64,000 bases of DNA from Thermotoga profunda AZM34c06 (GCF_000828675.1 NZ_AP014510.1:62001-126000); one strand, 5' to 3'. Positions 8,230-21,533 are shown, counted from the first letter of the stretch. Made by a program: numbers and translations. The notes: generated by a model not told the origin, from the letters alone.

Positions 8230-8688
8230 GTGGAATTGAAAGTGGTGAGTTTCTTACTTTCCGAAGAAAAATTTGCACTCGATATCATGAATGTGGATAG
8301 CATAGTTGAATTGGGTAAGATCGTCAAAGTACCAGAATCTGCAGATTACGTCGAAGGTATCATGAATCTAAGAGGAAACGTGATTCCAGTTATAAATCTA
8401 AAGAAAAAATTCAAAATGAAAGATACCGAGAGAAAAACTTCCTCTAAGATCATTGTCATCAACTTAGATGATAGAAAAGTTGGGTTGTTAGTCGATCAAG
8501 TTCATGAAGTTCTAACCATCACAGACAAGCAAATTGAGCAACCACCAATGGACGTAGCAAAATCAAAAACGAATATACTGCTTGGTATAGCCAAACTCGA
8601 TCAGGACCTTCTAATCATACTCAATGCAAAAGAATTGCTCACTGCCCAGGAACAGATCCAGCTTGAAGGCTTGACGAAGCTGGCGTGA
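8230..8688 (+). CDS. cheW: CheW chemotaxis coupling protein
   Basis: 152 aa. Bridges chemoreceptors and the kinase CheA. EKFALDIMNVDSIVELGKI and YVEGIMNLRGNVIPVINLKK are classical CheW blocks, and KVGLLVDQVHEVL follows. GTG at 8230 is 6 bases after GAGGTG; the longer start at 8221 lies within that site. The 3' end overlaps the oppositely transcribed TolB-like gene by 50 bases. Confidence 0.9.
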   Translation: MELKVVSFLLSEEKFALDIMNVDSIVELGKIVKVPESADYVEGIMNLRGNVIPVINLKKKFKMKDTERKTSSKIIVINLDDRKVGLLVDQVHEVLTITDKQIEQPPMDVAKSKTNILLGIAKLDQDLLIILNAKELLTAQEQIQLEGLTKLA

Positions 8689-9898
8689 ATTTGGCAAACC
8701 AGATATCTGGTTCATAACTACCTTCGTACACACTGAATGCGATCAATTTACCATCTGCTGAGAAAGATGGATAGAAGGCATCGTGTGGAATATCCCTTGT
8801 GATGCACCATTTTTCTTGGGTAAGTAGATCTTTGATCCATATTGTGTAGTATCCCGTTGAGTTACACGAATAAGCAAGGTATCTCCCGTCCGGTGAGATA
8901 GCTGGGTCGTGTTCGTTGAAAAAGCTGTTTTCTATTGTAGCGACTGTTCCATCTGGCGTTAGTGCGTATATTCCAAAATCAGAATCTTTCAATCCAACAA
9001 AATAAACTGTGCCTCTATATGCCACTGGCGAAAAAACCATATCAAATTGAATTGGTAGATTCATTTTTGTTCTTTTCCTCGCTAATGTTGCCGAATAAAG
9101 GGCGTTGGATGTTTCGGTATCCTGAACGTACAATATAGTATTTTCATCGTACCAGTTGGGACAATACGCCGGACTGTTTCCCGCAGAAATCAACAAGATA
9201 TTTTTCGAATAGTTTTCAAGTGGCATCGCATAAATGTTCCAAAAACCGTGTAACGAACCCTGAAAGGCTATCCTTTTGCCATCTGGAGAAAATCTTGGAA
9301 AATATTCACTGCTTCCAGAGATAGGTAGAATATCAATTTTACCCTCTGTCAGATCAAGCAAGGCGATATTCCTGTTACCAGATAATCTGTCTGTTATGAA
9401 AGCAAAATATTTACCATCAGGGCTGAAGCTCGCATATTCATCAACTGAAGGATGATAGGTAATCCTCAAATACTTATCGAATCTGTTATTTTTCAAAAGC
9501 CACAATGAGGCTTTCTCAAGTGGATAATGTGAGCACTCTCTGATGAACTCTGAGTACAATCTCTGTTCCTTTTTAGAATAAGAACACGAATAAACTCGCC
9601 GATTGTTTTCAACCCATACAGTATCGAATCTTTCTTGAGTGGCATCGTAAGTTGCACTGAAAGTTAGTTCATACCATTCTTCCTTCTCGATTTCAAGAGG
9701 TGATGTAAAAGTGATTGAACCATCTACACTCAACTGTAAATACACATCAGCCGGCAACAAAGAAAGTAGCGACTTTGCTACATCGTCGATGAGTTTTTTG
9801 GTGTCCTGCGAAGTTATCATGTTAATTTTTAATGCCACCGTTGTAAAAGCATGCACAGAAAACAACAACAAGAATGTAGTTAAAAGAAAACGCTTCAT
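8639..9898 (-). CDS. Secreted TolB-like WD40/PD40 beta-propeller protein
   Basis: 419 aa. A signal peptide (MKRFLLTTFLLLFSVHAF) is followed by an alpha/beta domain to about residue 150 and then repeated PD40 blades: YASFSPDGKYFAFITD, YFPRFSPDGKRIAFQG, HDPAISPDGRYLAYSC, FYPSFSADGKLIAFSV. This layout matches TolB-related periplasmic proteins, though no Tol-Pal genes are nearby. It is probably in the space between cell membrane and outer sheath (toga). No Shine-Dalgarno precedes the ATG, which sits 6 bases after a TATAAT, so the mRNA may be leaderless. Confidence 0.75.
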   Translation of the reverse strand: MKRFLLTTFLLLFSVHAFTTVALKINMITSQDTKKLIDDVAKSLLSLLPADVYLQLSVDGSITFTSPLEIEKEEWYELTFSATYDATQERFDTVWVENNRRVYSCSYSKKEQRLYSEFIRECSHYPLEKASLWLLKNNRFDKYLRITYHPSVDEYASFSPDGKYFAFITDRLSGNRNIALLDLTEGKIDILPISGSSEYFPRFSPDGKRIAFQGSLHGFWNIYAMPLENYSKNILLISAGNSPAYCPNWYDENTILYVQDTETSNALYSATLARKRTKMNLPIQFDMVFSPVAYRGTVYFVGLKDSDFGIYALTPDGTVATIENSFFNEHDPAISPDGRYLAYSCNSTGYYTIWIKDLLTQEKWCITRDIPHDAFYPSFSADGKLIAFSVYEGSYEPDIWFAKFTPASSSLQAGSVPGQ

Positions 9899-9904
9899 GT
9901 CTTG

Positions 9905-9910
9905 ATTATA
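9905..9910 (-). promoter_or_regulatory. -10 element directly before the TolB-like start codon
   Basis: TATAAT at 9910-9905 (minus strand) is followed by six bases and then the ATG. The expected transcription start therefore falls on or beside the start codon. The -35 region is weak (TTTTAA at 17-base spacing). Confidence 0.45.
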
Positions 9911-9977
9911 TCATTTTAAAGGATTTATTAAAACGGACGATTAATAATATAGAAAAAGGATGTTCGGGGGTGATAGA

Positions 9978-10325
9978 ATGAAAATCGATCCGATGGATCG
10001 GATCATAAATGTCAGTGGTACTCAAAAAATATCAACAGGACCTCAAACAGTACGTTTTGAGAAGCACGTCAACGAGAGTCAAGAAAACCAACCCAAAAAT
10101 GTGGAAGATACAATAGAAGATCTTAAAAAGTCTTTTGAAAAGATCAAGACTTTCCTGAAATCAGAAGCCGAGTTTACGATAGACAGAGAGCTGAATATGA
10201 TCATAATCAAGATTAAGAACATCGATACTGGTGAAATCATAAGACAGATTCCACCAGAAGTTGCTGTAAAGATAGCGAAAAACTTACAAGAATTGATAGG
10301 AATTCTTTTTGATGAGAGGGCGTGA
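9978..10325 (+). CDS. flaG: FlaG-family flagellar protein
   Basis: 115 aa. The C-terminal half (IDRELNMIIIKIKNIDTGE, then IRQIPPEVAVKIAKNLQEL) is the FlaG core; the N-terminus is polar and probably disordered. FlaG proteins affect flagellar filament length or glycosylation and usually sit before fliD, as here. ATG at 9978 follows GGGGGTGATAGA. Its stop lies just before the fliD start. Confidence 0.85.
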   Translation: MKIDPMDRIINVSGTQKISTGPQTVRFEKHVNESQENQPKNVEDTIEDLKKSFEKIKTFLKSEAEFTIDRELNMIIIKIKNIDTGEIIRQIPPEVAVKIAKNLQELIGILFDERA

Positions 10326-10330
10326 GTAAT

Positions 10331-12139
10331 ATGGATCTTTCCTCAATAGCCAATACGATAAATTATAAATATCAAAGCTCTTCGAGCAAAATTCAATTTG
10401 GAGGCTTATTCTCTGGTCTTGATACCTCCTCCATTATAGATGCTATGCTTTCAACTGATGTTGAAAAGGCAAATAACCTGAGTACCAAGTACAAACAATT
10501 AGATCTAAAACAGAAAGTCTATCAAGAACTTGATGACAAATTAGAAGGTTTTATGAATTTTTTAAGTACTTTCAAGCTTCAGTCCTCACTTTTGGCAAAG
10601 AGTGTTGAAACAGACTCTCAGATTCTAACGGTTTCAGCCAATGCAAATGCGGTGAATGGAACATACTATGTTAAAGTGCTCTCGGCAGCAACACGAAGCT
10701 CATTACTGAGTGGTAGAACAATCGGTCCAGACAACATAAATGGCTCCACCACCTTTTCAAATCTCACATACAGGTATACACCAGTTAACTCAGAAATCAA
10801 AATCCAAAAAAGTTCAAGCACATATACGGTTTCGATAAACACTACTGATACAATCGACGAGATAGTTTCAAAGCTTGAAACAGTCTTTGGTTCTGGGAAC
10901 GTGACATTCTCTGAAGGAAAACTGAAGATACAGAGTAACGAAGCATTCGCTATAAGGCAGACAAGTGGTACCTTCATGCAAGTTTTCAATCTGTCAGATG
11001 CTCCAATAACTCAAAATGGTTCAACTTATTCAATTCAAAGTACGGCACACGTTGGAGCAATTTCAGCAAATAAGACTTTATCTGATATTGCCTCCTATCG
11101 TGGATTAACTTTAACTGATGGAGAGATAAAAATCAACGATGTGAGTATATCTTTCAGTAGTACGACAACTTTAACTCAATTGATTAGTGCAATAAACAAC
11201 AGCAATGCCGGTGTAACGGCAAGGTATGATGCAAATTCAGACAAACTAATTCTCACATCAACATCTACTGGTTCGACAACTATATCAATCGACGATAATG
11301 GAACGGGTTTATCTCAATTACTCGGTCTTGATGTCGGTGTCTTCAACGTTGGAAGTTCTGCACACATCCAAATTAGTAACGATGGCGTGAACTGGACAGA
11401 TCTTTATTCTTCCTCCAACAATTTTAGTTATGATGGTTTGAATATCACAGTCAAGGATGTTTCGTCTTCAGTACAAACCGTGAGTGTTACAAATGATACC
11501 GATGCGATCGTCGAACAGGTAAAAGAATTTGTCAACAACTGGAATGAATTGATGGACTATATATATACAAGATTAACTGAAAGTGCAGTTACAGATAAAG
11601 AGGAAGATGAAATGACAGATGAAGAGAAAATGCAAGGAGTATTGAAGAACGACTCTTTCTTGAGAACCATATTCAATAAGATGAGAGAATACATCACAAA
11701 AAATGTCTCTGGAGATATCAAATATCTGTGGGAACTTGGTATAAGTACAGGCTCATATGGCTATGAAAATATGAAAATGGGAAAACTCGAGTTGGATGAA
11801 GATACACTCAGAGCAAAGATAGAGGAAGATCCAGAAGCTGTCTGGGCGTTCTTTGGCAATACCGAGACAAATTCAGAAGGTTTAGCTCAGCAAATTCAAA
11901 AATATCTAAGAGAAGTGACAAAATATGGCGGACAAATAGACTCGATTGCAGGGTTGAATGGAAGTATATCCAGAGAAAAACGTGTTCTTGCCCAGCAATT
12001 AGCCGATTGGATTGAAAGAATTCAGAAGAAAGAACAAGATCTATGGACAAGATTCTCAGCCTTGGAACAAGCTGTTGCAAAAATGCAGTCCATAGGTTCT
12101 TATTTATCCCAGATAACTGCAAGCAAAAGCAGTTCTTAA
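10331..12139 (+). CDS. fliD: Flagellar filament cap protein FliD
   Basis: About 602 aa. Caps the growing filament and helps flagellin fold outside the cell. The N-terminal motif GGLFSGLDTSSIIDAML is typical, followed by Thr/Ser-rich beta domains and a C-terminal coiled region ending in a FliD-type segment (LAQQLADWIERIQKKEQDLW). ATG at 10331 is preferred; a GTG at 10322 overlapping the flaG stop is an alternative. The stop overlaps the convergent RNase G gene by 4 bases. Confidence 0.9.
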   Translation: MDLSSIANTINYKYQSSSSKIQFGGLFSGLDTSSIIDAMLSTDVEKANNLSTKYKQLDLKQKVYQELDDKLEGFMNFLSTFKLQSSLLAKSVETDSQILTVSANANAVNGTYYVKVLSAATRSSLLSGRTIGPDNINGSTTFSNLTYRYTPVNSEIKIQKSSSTYTVSINTTDTIDEIVSKLETVFGSGNVTFSEGKLKIQSNEAFAIRQTSGTFMQVFNLSDAPITQNGSTYSIQSTAHVGAISANKTLSDIASYRGLTLTDGEIKINDVSISFSSTTTLTQLISAINNSNAGVTARYDANSDKLILTSTSTGSTTISIDDNGTGLSQLLGLDVGVFNVGSSAHIQISNDGVNWTDLYSSSNNFSYDGLNITVKDVSSSVQTVSVTNDTDAIVEQVKEFVNNWNELMDYIYTRLTESAVTDKEEDEMTDEEKMQGVLKNDSFLRTIFNKMREYITKNVSGDIKYLWELGISTGSYGYENMKMGKLELDEDTLRAKIEEDPEAVWAFFGNTETNSEGLAQQIQKYLREVTKYGGQIDSIAGLNGSISREKRVLAQQLADWIERIQKKEQDLWTRFSALEQAVAKMQSIGSYLSQITASKSSS

Positions 12140-13548
12140 GATGTCTTCTTACTCAAAATTAAATTGAAATCACCCGGATTTGGAGAATCAAAACTGAAGG
12201 ATACCTTTTTAACAATTGATTCTGATAGAGATTGCTTTATCTTGTCAACATAACCAGATAGTCGTTGATGAAGTGATACCTTCACTGTACTGTATTGATT
12301 GATATCTTCTATCTTCGAAAGTTCATTTACAACTCTTTTAACTATGACAAGAGGCGAGATTACCTTCCCTGTTCCTTTACAAACAGGGCAGGACGTGAAC
12401 ATGATCTGGTCAATAGAAGGAGATTTTCTTTTTCTGGTCATCTCGAACAGACCAAGCTTTGTGAACCCAACCAACTCGATATGGGCAGAATCACCCTTAA
12501 CCACATTTTGTAATTCTTTCATGAGTCTGTCATAGTAGTCTTTCGAGGGCATGTCTATGAAATCAATAATTATTATTCCCCCGATATTTCTCAATCGCAA
12601 TTGCCTGGCTATCTCATGAGCAGCTTCCACATTTATTTTATAAGCCAACTCTGCATGGCTCTTCTCAGCCACAAAGCTTGCTGAATTTACATCAAATACC
12701 GTCAAAGCCTCTGTGGAATCGAGTGCTATATACCCTCCACTCGGCAGATCTACTGTTCTCTCTTGCATCTGTCCCAATTGATTGTAGATACCTAATTTAT
12801 CAAATAAATCTTCCTTAATTAGATTGACCAATGGTTTTTTTGGAATCCCTTTACAGGCTTCCTTCACCTTTTCATAGATCAGCTCATCATTGACATAGAT
12901 CTCGTCGATCTGTTTGTTTAAACGCTCTCTGATAATATAATCTGCTACCGTGGGTTCGCTGCGAAGGAGTTTAGATTTCCTGGCTCTTTTGAAATCTTTG
13001 AGAATCTCAGCCCATTCTCTTTTGAGTTCTTCAAATTCTTCAACGATGATCTCTTCTGGGACAAATTCAGCCGCAGTTCTCACAACAATTCCTTCGTTTT
13101 TTGCAAGATTCTTAGTCAATTTCTTCAATCTTTCTCGTTCTTTTTGATCAAATACCTTTTTAGAAACACCTTTTGCACGAGAAAGCGGAAAATAAACCAG
13201 AAACCTGCCGGCAAGAGATATCTTTCCCGTAACCTGCGGGCCTTTCGAGCCTATAGCATCGTGCTTCACTTGAACCAAGACCTTCATACCTTCTTTAAGC
13301 GCTTCTGTCCCCAGAATTTGCTTTAAATATTGCCTTGAAAGATCGCTCAATTTCAAAAAGGCGTTCTTGCTTTCTCCTATATCTACAAAAGCTGCGTTTA
13401 AACCTGTTATTATCTTCTCAATACGACCTACATAGATATTTCCCGATAAAAACTCATTTTCTTCGGTGAAAAACTCCTGCAAGATGCCATCTGAGAGTAT
13501 CGCACCGTTAACTCTTTTTTCCTGTAGATTTATTACCAATTGATTCAC
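12136..13548 (-). CDS. rng: Ribonuclease G/E family endoribonuclease
   Basis: 470 aa. Cuts single-stranded RNA in rRNA maturation and mRNA decay. An N-terminal S1-like region (GNIYVGRIEKIITGLNAAFV) is followed by the catalytic domain, with LTVFDVNSASF and GGIIIIDFIDM carrying the metal-binding Asp residues. CPVCKGTGKV is the zinc-link pair that joins subunits. The length fits RNase G rather than the longer RNase E. Last gene of the long leftward operon; the gap to hpf is 14 bases. Confidence 0.9.
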   Translation of the reverse strand: MNQLVINLQEKRVNGAILSDGILQEFFTEENEFLSGNIYVGRIEKIITGLNAAFVDIGESKNAFLKLSDLSRQYLKQILGTEALKEGMKVLVQVKHDAIGSKGPQVTGKISLAGRFLVYFPLSRAKGVSKKVFDQKERERLKKLTKNLAKNEGIVVRTAAEFVPEEIIVEEFEELKREWAEILKDFKRARKSKLLRSEPTVADYIIRERLNKQIDEIYVNDELIYEKVKEACKGIPKKPLVNLIKEDLFDKLGIYNQLGQMQERTVDLPSGGYIALDSTEALTVFDVNSASFVAEKSHAELAYKINVEAAHEIARQLRLRNIGGIIIIDFIDMPSKDYYDRLMKELQNVVKGDSAHIELVGFTKLGLFEMTRKRKSPSIDQIMFTSCPVCKGTGKVISPLVIVKRVVNELSKIEDINQYSTVKVSLHQRLSGYVDKIKQSLSESIVKKVSFSFDSPNPGDFNLILSKKTS

Positions 13549-13562
13549 AAAATTCTCACCAA

Positions 13563-14090
13563 CTAATCAACGAATTCAAATAAACCTATCTTACCGTCTT
13601 TTCGAGTATAGAGCATGTTTATTTCATTTGTATCAGAATTACGAAAGACAAAGAACTGCCTTTTCATCGTTTTGAACTGTAACATCGCTTCTTCCAAAGG
13701 CATTATTGAAAGAGGTATTCTCTTTGTTTCTGATATATCAGATTCTTCTTCCAACGGAGCAACTGCCATCTCTGGCATCTTTTCCACTGGAGTACGATGT
13801 TTTTCACGAATAGTGGATTTGGTCTTCTTGATCTTTTTCTCCAAAGCGTCCGACATTTTATCAATAGCAGCATATAAATCGGGGTCTTTCTCTTGAACTA
13901 CAACTATGGTTCCCCTTAAATTTATATTAGCCTTCAGTACATAATTGACGGCATCTTTCTCTGCTTTTATCTCTGCAGAGACTACATCACTATCTCTTAA
14001 AACTCTGTCGACCTTTTCCAATCTCTTTGCCAGATATTGTTCGACAGCAGGTGAAGAATCAAAACCCCTTACAGTGAACTTGTAATCCAT
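13563..14090 (-). CDS. hpf: Ribosome hibernation promoting factor, long form
   Basis: 175 aa. The N-terminal domain (YKFTVRGFDSSPAVEQYL, residues 1-95) binds the 30S subunit; the C-terminal domain (RIPLSIMPLEEAMLQFKTMK, about residues 120-175) dimerises ribosomes into 100S particles. A strong GAGGAGGTGAAGCC precedes the ATG although the upstream gene overlaps by 22 bases, so it can be translated well on its own. Its place after the ATP synthase genes ties ribosome storage to an energy operon. Confidence 0.9.
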   Translation of the reverse strand: MDYKFTVRGFDSSPAVEQYLAKRLEKVDRVLRDSDVVSAEIKAEKDAVNYVLKANINLRGTIVVVQEKDPDLYAAIDKMSDALEKKIKKTKSTIREKHRTPVEKMPEMAVAPLEEESDISETKRIPLSIMPLEEAMLQFKTMKRQFFVFRNSDTNEINMLYTRKDGKIGLFEFVD

Positions 14091-14737
14091 GGCTTCACCT
14101 CCTCGAGTAGATCTGTCCTGCTCCTAACATAATCATTAATTGCAGAAAAATATTCTTCTTGATGAAGCATGAAATAACCAAAGAGAGTAATCATACTATA
14201 TAAAAGCGTATTTGTATCAAGATCGACCTTGATAGATCGTTCCATAGTTTTGCTCATTGTTGTAGAGAAAAATTTGATCTCTTCCTCTTCAACACTTTTT
14301 AGCGACTTGAGGAAAAAGTGGTAAGCCAGAGCAAGCCCAACGACAATCACCGCAAATCCAAATACAACAAAGAAATTGATAATCAAACCTGCTGCAGCAA
14401 CTGCTATCCCAATATAAAATAGTGTCTCATCTGTTTTTAAGACAACTGTCGCGTAATTTGAAAATTTTTCAACCATTTTACGTTGCAATTCCTTTACAAC
14501 AGAGCGCCATCTTATCAATACAAAGATCAAAATAAGACCAGAAACAAGGCACATACCTTCAGTAAGACCCAAGAAACGCAACGCAGATAATGCCATAAAA
14601 TAATTGGCTGCAACTACGACTATAGAGGCTATCAATCCCAAGACACTTCCAACGAAAAAAATTATCAAACCATACGAATAAAAATCTCTCGACGGTAACT
14701 TTGACCTATCAAGAAATGGTGTCAAATACTTATCCAT
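14069..14737 (-). CDS. Predicted four-helix membrane protein of unknown function
   Basis: 222 aa. Two pairs of hydrophobic helices (about residues 24-50, 60-75, 103-120 and 124-143) frame a cytoplasmic-looking charged stretch; the C-terminal third (SVEEEEIKFFSTTMSKTM onward) is soluble and acidic. I recognise no family. It lies between the atp genes and hpf, with overlap to hpf, so it is probably cotranscribed with them. Confidence 0.65.
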   Translation of the reverse strand: MDKYLTPFLDRSKLPSRDFYSYGLIIFFVGSVLGLIASIVVVAANYFMALSALRFLGLTEGMCLVSGLILIFVLIRWRSVVKELQRKMVEKFSNYATVVLKTDETLFYIGIAVAAAGLIINFFVVFGFAVIVVGLALAYHFFLKSLKSVEEEEIKFFSTTMSKTMERSIKVDLDTNTLLYSMITLFGYFMLHQEEYFSAINDYVRSRTDLLEEVKPWITSSL

Positions 14738-14740
14738 AAA

Positions 14741-14905
14741 TTATCCCCCCTTTAAAAATGATAACAGAATTGACGCGAAAAAAAGCAACGCACACAGTGC
14801 GATCAAAAACAAAGATGTCTTAGAGAATTCCTGTGAAGATTTTCTGAAAACAAAAATTGAGAATATCATCAAAGATATCCCTGCAATCAAAAGTACATAG
14901 ATCAC
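14741..14905 (-). CDS. Small two-helix membrane peptide (54 aa)
   Basis: An open frame starting at GTG 14905, just 2 bases after the atpC stop, and ending 3 bases before the next gene. It encodes two hydrophobic helices (IYVLLIAGISLMIFSIFVF and a second from SLFLIALCALL) joined by a short RKSSQEFSKT loop, ending LKGG. The fit between two genes and the clear helix-loop-helix pattern support a real gene. There is no strong Shine-Dalgarno; translation may be coupled to atpC. Function unknown; it could be an accessory of the ATP synthase or of the next membrane protein. Confidence 0.55.
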   Translation of the reverse strand: MIYVLLIAGISLMIFSIFVFRKSSQEFSKTSLFLIALCALLFFASILLSFLKGG

Positions 14906-14907
14906 TT

Positions 14908-17507
<2,600 letters not shown>

Positions 17508-17508
<1 letters not shown>

Positions 17509-19019
17509 TATTCATGCCATCCCTTCAAGAATTCTTGAATGGCTTGCTTCAATTCATCCTCAATCTCTTGCGTTAGCTCCTTTTTCTGTGCGATTGTTTT
17601 GAGCAAAGAACTGTGTGTGACTCTCATATATTTAAGAAATTCTGTTTCAAATCGCTTCACAGATTCGACAGAAAGTTCATCCAAATATCCTCTGACACCA
17701 GCATAGAGAACTACCACTTGCTCTTCTACCGGCATTGGGCTGTACTGGTCCTGCTTGAGAAGTTCTTGCAATCTCTGACCACGAACGATCTGAGCTCTTG
17801 TAGCTGGATCAAGCTCAGAAGCAAACTGTGCAAATGTTTCCAATTCTCTAAACTGCGCAAGATCTATTCTCAACATTCCCGCTACTTGTTTCATCGCTTT
17901 TATCTGCGCAGATCCACCGACTCGCGATACAGAAAGTCCAACGTTGATCGCAGGCCTAAATCCAGAATAGAAGAGGCCAGGTTCAAGATATATTTGTCCA
18001 TCTGTTATCGATATGACGTTGGTCGGAATATACGCTGAAACATCATTAGCCTGCGTTTCAACTATTGGAAGAGCTGTTAAAGAACCTCCACCGGATTTTT
18101 CATCGAGTTTTGCTGCTCTTTCAAGAAGTCTTGAATGGAGATAGAATATATCACCAGGATATGCCTCTCTTCCAGGTGGTCTTCTCAATAGCAAGGAAAG
18201 TTGTCTATATGCCGCTGCATGTTTCGACAAATCGTCATATATCACAAGGGCATCTCGAGAACTGTACATGAAATACTCTCCCATGGCACAACCGGCATAA
18301 GGAGCAAGATATTGAATTGGTGCCGGGTCTGATGCCGAAGCAACAACAACTGTCGTATAGTCCATCGCGCCGAACTCGCGTAATTTATCAACAATACGAG
18401 CAACAGAAGCTATTTTCTGTCCAATAGCAACATAGATACAGTAGACTCCTTTTCCCTTTTGGTTTATGATCGTGTCGACTGCTATCGCAGTTTTTCCAGT
18501 TTGCCTATCGCCTATTATCAACTCACGCTGGCCCCGACCTATTGGAATCATCGCATCGATAGCTTTAATACCTGTCTGAAGTGGTGTATTCACAGGCCTT
18601 CTGTATATGACTCCTGGTGCTTTTATTTCCACCCTTCTTGTATATTTCGCATTCACCGGTCCAAGGCCATCAAGTGGTTCTCCGAGCGGATTAACAACTC
18701 TGCCAAGCAATTCTTCACCAACTGGGACCTCTATGATTTTTTTCAATCTGCGAACGATATGTCCTTCTTTGATCTGAGAATACGGGCCAAGCAAAATCAC
18801 ACCAACATTATCTTCTTCAAGGTTAAATGCAAGACCTTTAACACCTGTTTCCACAAACTCAACAAGTTCGTTGGCCATTACATTGTTCAAACCATATACA
18901 CGTGCTATTCCATCACCAACTTGCACTACTCTACCCGTTTCCTGAAGATCTATTTCTTCAGTGAACTCCTTGATCCTTTCCTCCAAAACTCTTGTTATCT
19001 CACCTGGGCTAATTCGCAA
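17508..19019 (-). CDS. atpA: ATP synthase F1 alpha subunit
   Basis: 503 aa. Non-catalytic nucleotide-binding subunit. The P-loop [11 protein letters not shown], the [19 protein letters not shown] region and the conserved [18 protein letters not shown] are all present. Standard length. Placed between atpH and atpG as in most atp operons. Confidence 0.97.
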
Positions 19020-19024
19020 CTACA

Positions 19025-19567
19025 TCACCCCTTCTGAAAGACAGAACGAACTATGTTTCTCATCCTTCCAGATATGGAAACATCGAAAGTCCTACCTTCA
19101 TACTCTATTACTGCACCTGCAAGAAGTGATTGATCGAATCTCACTTCGAAAACGGGCTCTCTTTTTGTATAGTGTCTCACAAAATCCGATATCGCTTTTG
19201 TTTCTTCCTCTGATAGATCATGAGCGACCGTTAAGATCACAGGTATTTTCATCTGAGACTCTATTTTCATATTCTTATAGTACTCCAAAATAGTTGGTAA
19301 GGATGCTTGCCTTTTCTTTTCAAAGATTATCTTCAAAAAACTCCAAAACGGTTTATCAGCACCTAAGCCCACCTGATTCATGAAATTGACTATTTTCTCG
19401 ACTTGCTTTGTTGAGTTTTGTGTAGGATCGTCAAGAAATAATCTTGTTTTTTCGTAAAGTTCAACAACAAGAGCAAGCATTTGCCCATATTCTTCTTGTT
19501 TTCCAAGCTCAATTGCAACATTGAGCAAGGCCCTGGCGTACTTAGAAGCTATATGGGAATATCTCAT
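19025..19567 (-). CDS. atpH: ATP synthase delta subunit
   Basis: 180 aa. Connects the peripheral stalk to F1. N-terminal helical domain ASKYARALLNVAIELGKQEE and C-terminal SLLAGAVIEYEGRTFDVSI match the OSCP/delta family. The start overlaps the atpF stop (ATGA). Confidence 0.92.
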   Translation of the reverse strand: MRYSHIASKYARALLNVAIELGKQEEYGQMLALVVELYEKTRLFLDDPTQNSTKQVEKIVNFMNQVGLGADKPFWSFLKIIFEKKRQASLPTILEYYKNMKIESQMKIPVILTVAHDLSEEETKAISDFVRHYTKREPVFEVRFDQSLLAGAVIEYEGRTFDVSISGRMRNIVRSVFQKG

Positions 19568-20052
19568 TCACTTTTCCCCTTCTTCAGTACATTCACAAGG
19601 TATTCTCTTTTTGCTTTTTCATCGAGCACTCCCTGCAAAATTTTCATAGCAAGAGTAACGGCAATTTCTCCAGCTCTTTTTTCCACTTCATCTAAAGCCT
19701 TTTGTCTTTCTCTTTCAATTTCAGCACGCGCTGAATTCATAATTCTGTCCGCTTCCTCACGGGCCTGATTTTTCGCTTGAGCAATCAATTCATCACTTTT
19801 TTGTTTCGCATCAGATACGATTTTTTCTGCGACCTGGCGTGCATTTGCCAAAATTTGTTCGGCTTCCTTTTTCATTTCTTGAGCTTCTTTTCGCTCTTTC
19901 TCAGCCTGTGCAAGCTCAGATTCAATTTTTTCACGTCTTTTGTCCATTATCTGGGTAAATGGTTTATACAAAAGTTTGTACAACGCAAATAGTAATACAA
20001 AAAAATTCAAAAGTTGTATAATACCCGTGAGGTTAAGTTCAACAAATCCCAT
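19564..20052 (-). CDS. atpF: ATP synthase Fo b subunit
   Basis: 162 aa. One N-terminal membrane helix (ending NFFVLLFALYKLLYKPF) and a long charged coiled coil rich in Glu, Lys and Ala, the peripheral stator stalk. Only one b gene is present, so a homodimer is expected. Confidence 0.93.
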   Translation of the reverse strand: MGFVELNLTGIIQLLNFFVLLFALYKLLYKPFTQIMDKRREKIESELAQAEKERKEAQEMKKEAEQILANARQVAEKIVSDAKQKSDELIAQAKNQAREEADRIMNSARAEIERERQKALDEVEKRAGEIAVTLAMKILQGVLDEKAKREYLVNVLKKGKSE

Positions 20053-20064
20053 CGTCTGTCCTCC

Positions 20065-21196
<1,132 letters not shown>

Positions 21197-21200
21197 CAGG

Positions 21201-21533
21201 TCACCTCCAAGACAAGAAGGCTGCCAATTTAGCATTCATTAAACCAAAAAATGCCCCAAAAACAGCCTGTACAGACAAGGTAACAGCACAAAGAGCCATA
21301 ATAGCACCACTCAGAGTATACCGCGACAAGTAACCCATCACTGACATCTTTTTTTGTCTTGAAACACATTTTTTAACATCACGCCAAAGAGCCAGTATGT
21401 TAATACACGCACCACAAGTCCCCAACAACACCCCCATAGCTCCTTTATAACCAAAAAAGAGCCAGAATACCGCTATCTCAACTATGCCGAGAATCGCTAT
21501 GTTTTTCACCATCTTTTTTATCGTGTCTGTCAT
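21201..21533 (-). CDS. atpI: AtpI-like ATP synthase accessory membrane protein
   Basis: 110 aa with about four hydrophobic segments (IAILGIVEIAVFWLFFGY, GVLLGTCGACINILAL, LSGAIMALCAVTLSV, AVFGAFFGLMNAKLAAFL). Size, hydropathy and position before atpB match AtpI (helper of c-ring assembly). Overlaps the AtpZ-like gene by 56 bases. Confidence 0.7.
   Translation of the reverse strand: MTDTIKKMVKNIAILGIVEIAVFWLFFGYKGAMGVLLGTCGACINILALWRDVKKCVSRQKKMSVMGYLSRYTLSGAIMALCAVTLSVQAVFGAFFGLMNAKLAAFLSWR

Noticed and set aside
18459-19037. 192-codon rightward ORF opposite atpA
   Set aside because: Antisense shadow of a strongly conserved gene; composition rich in His, Tyr, Cys and Phe as expected from the complementary frame.
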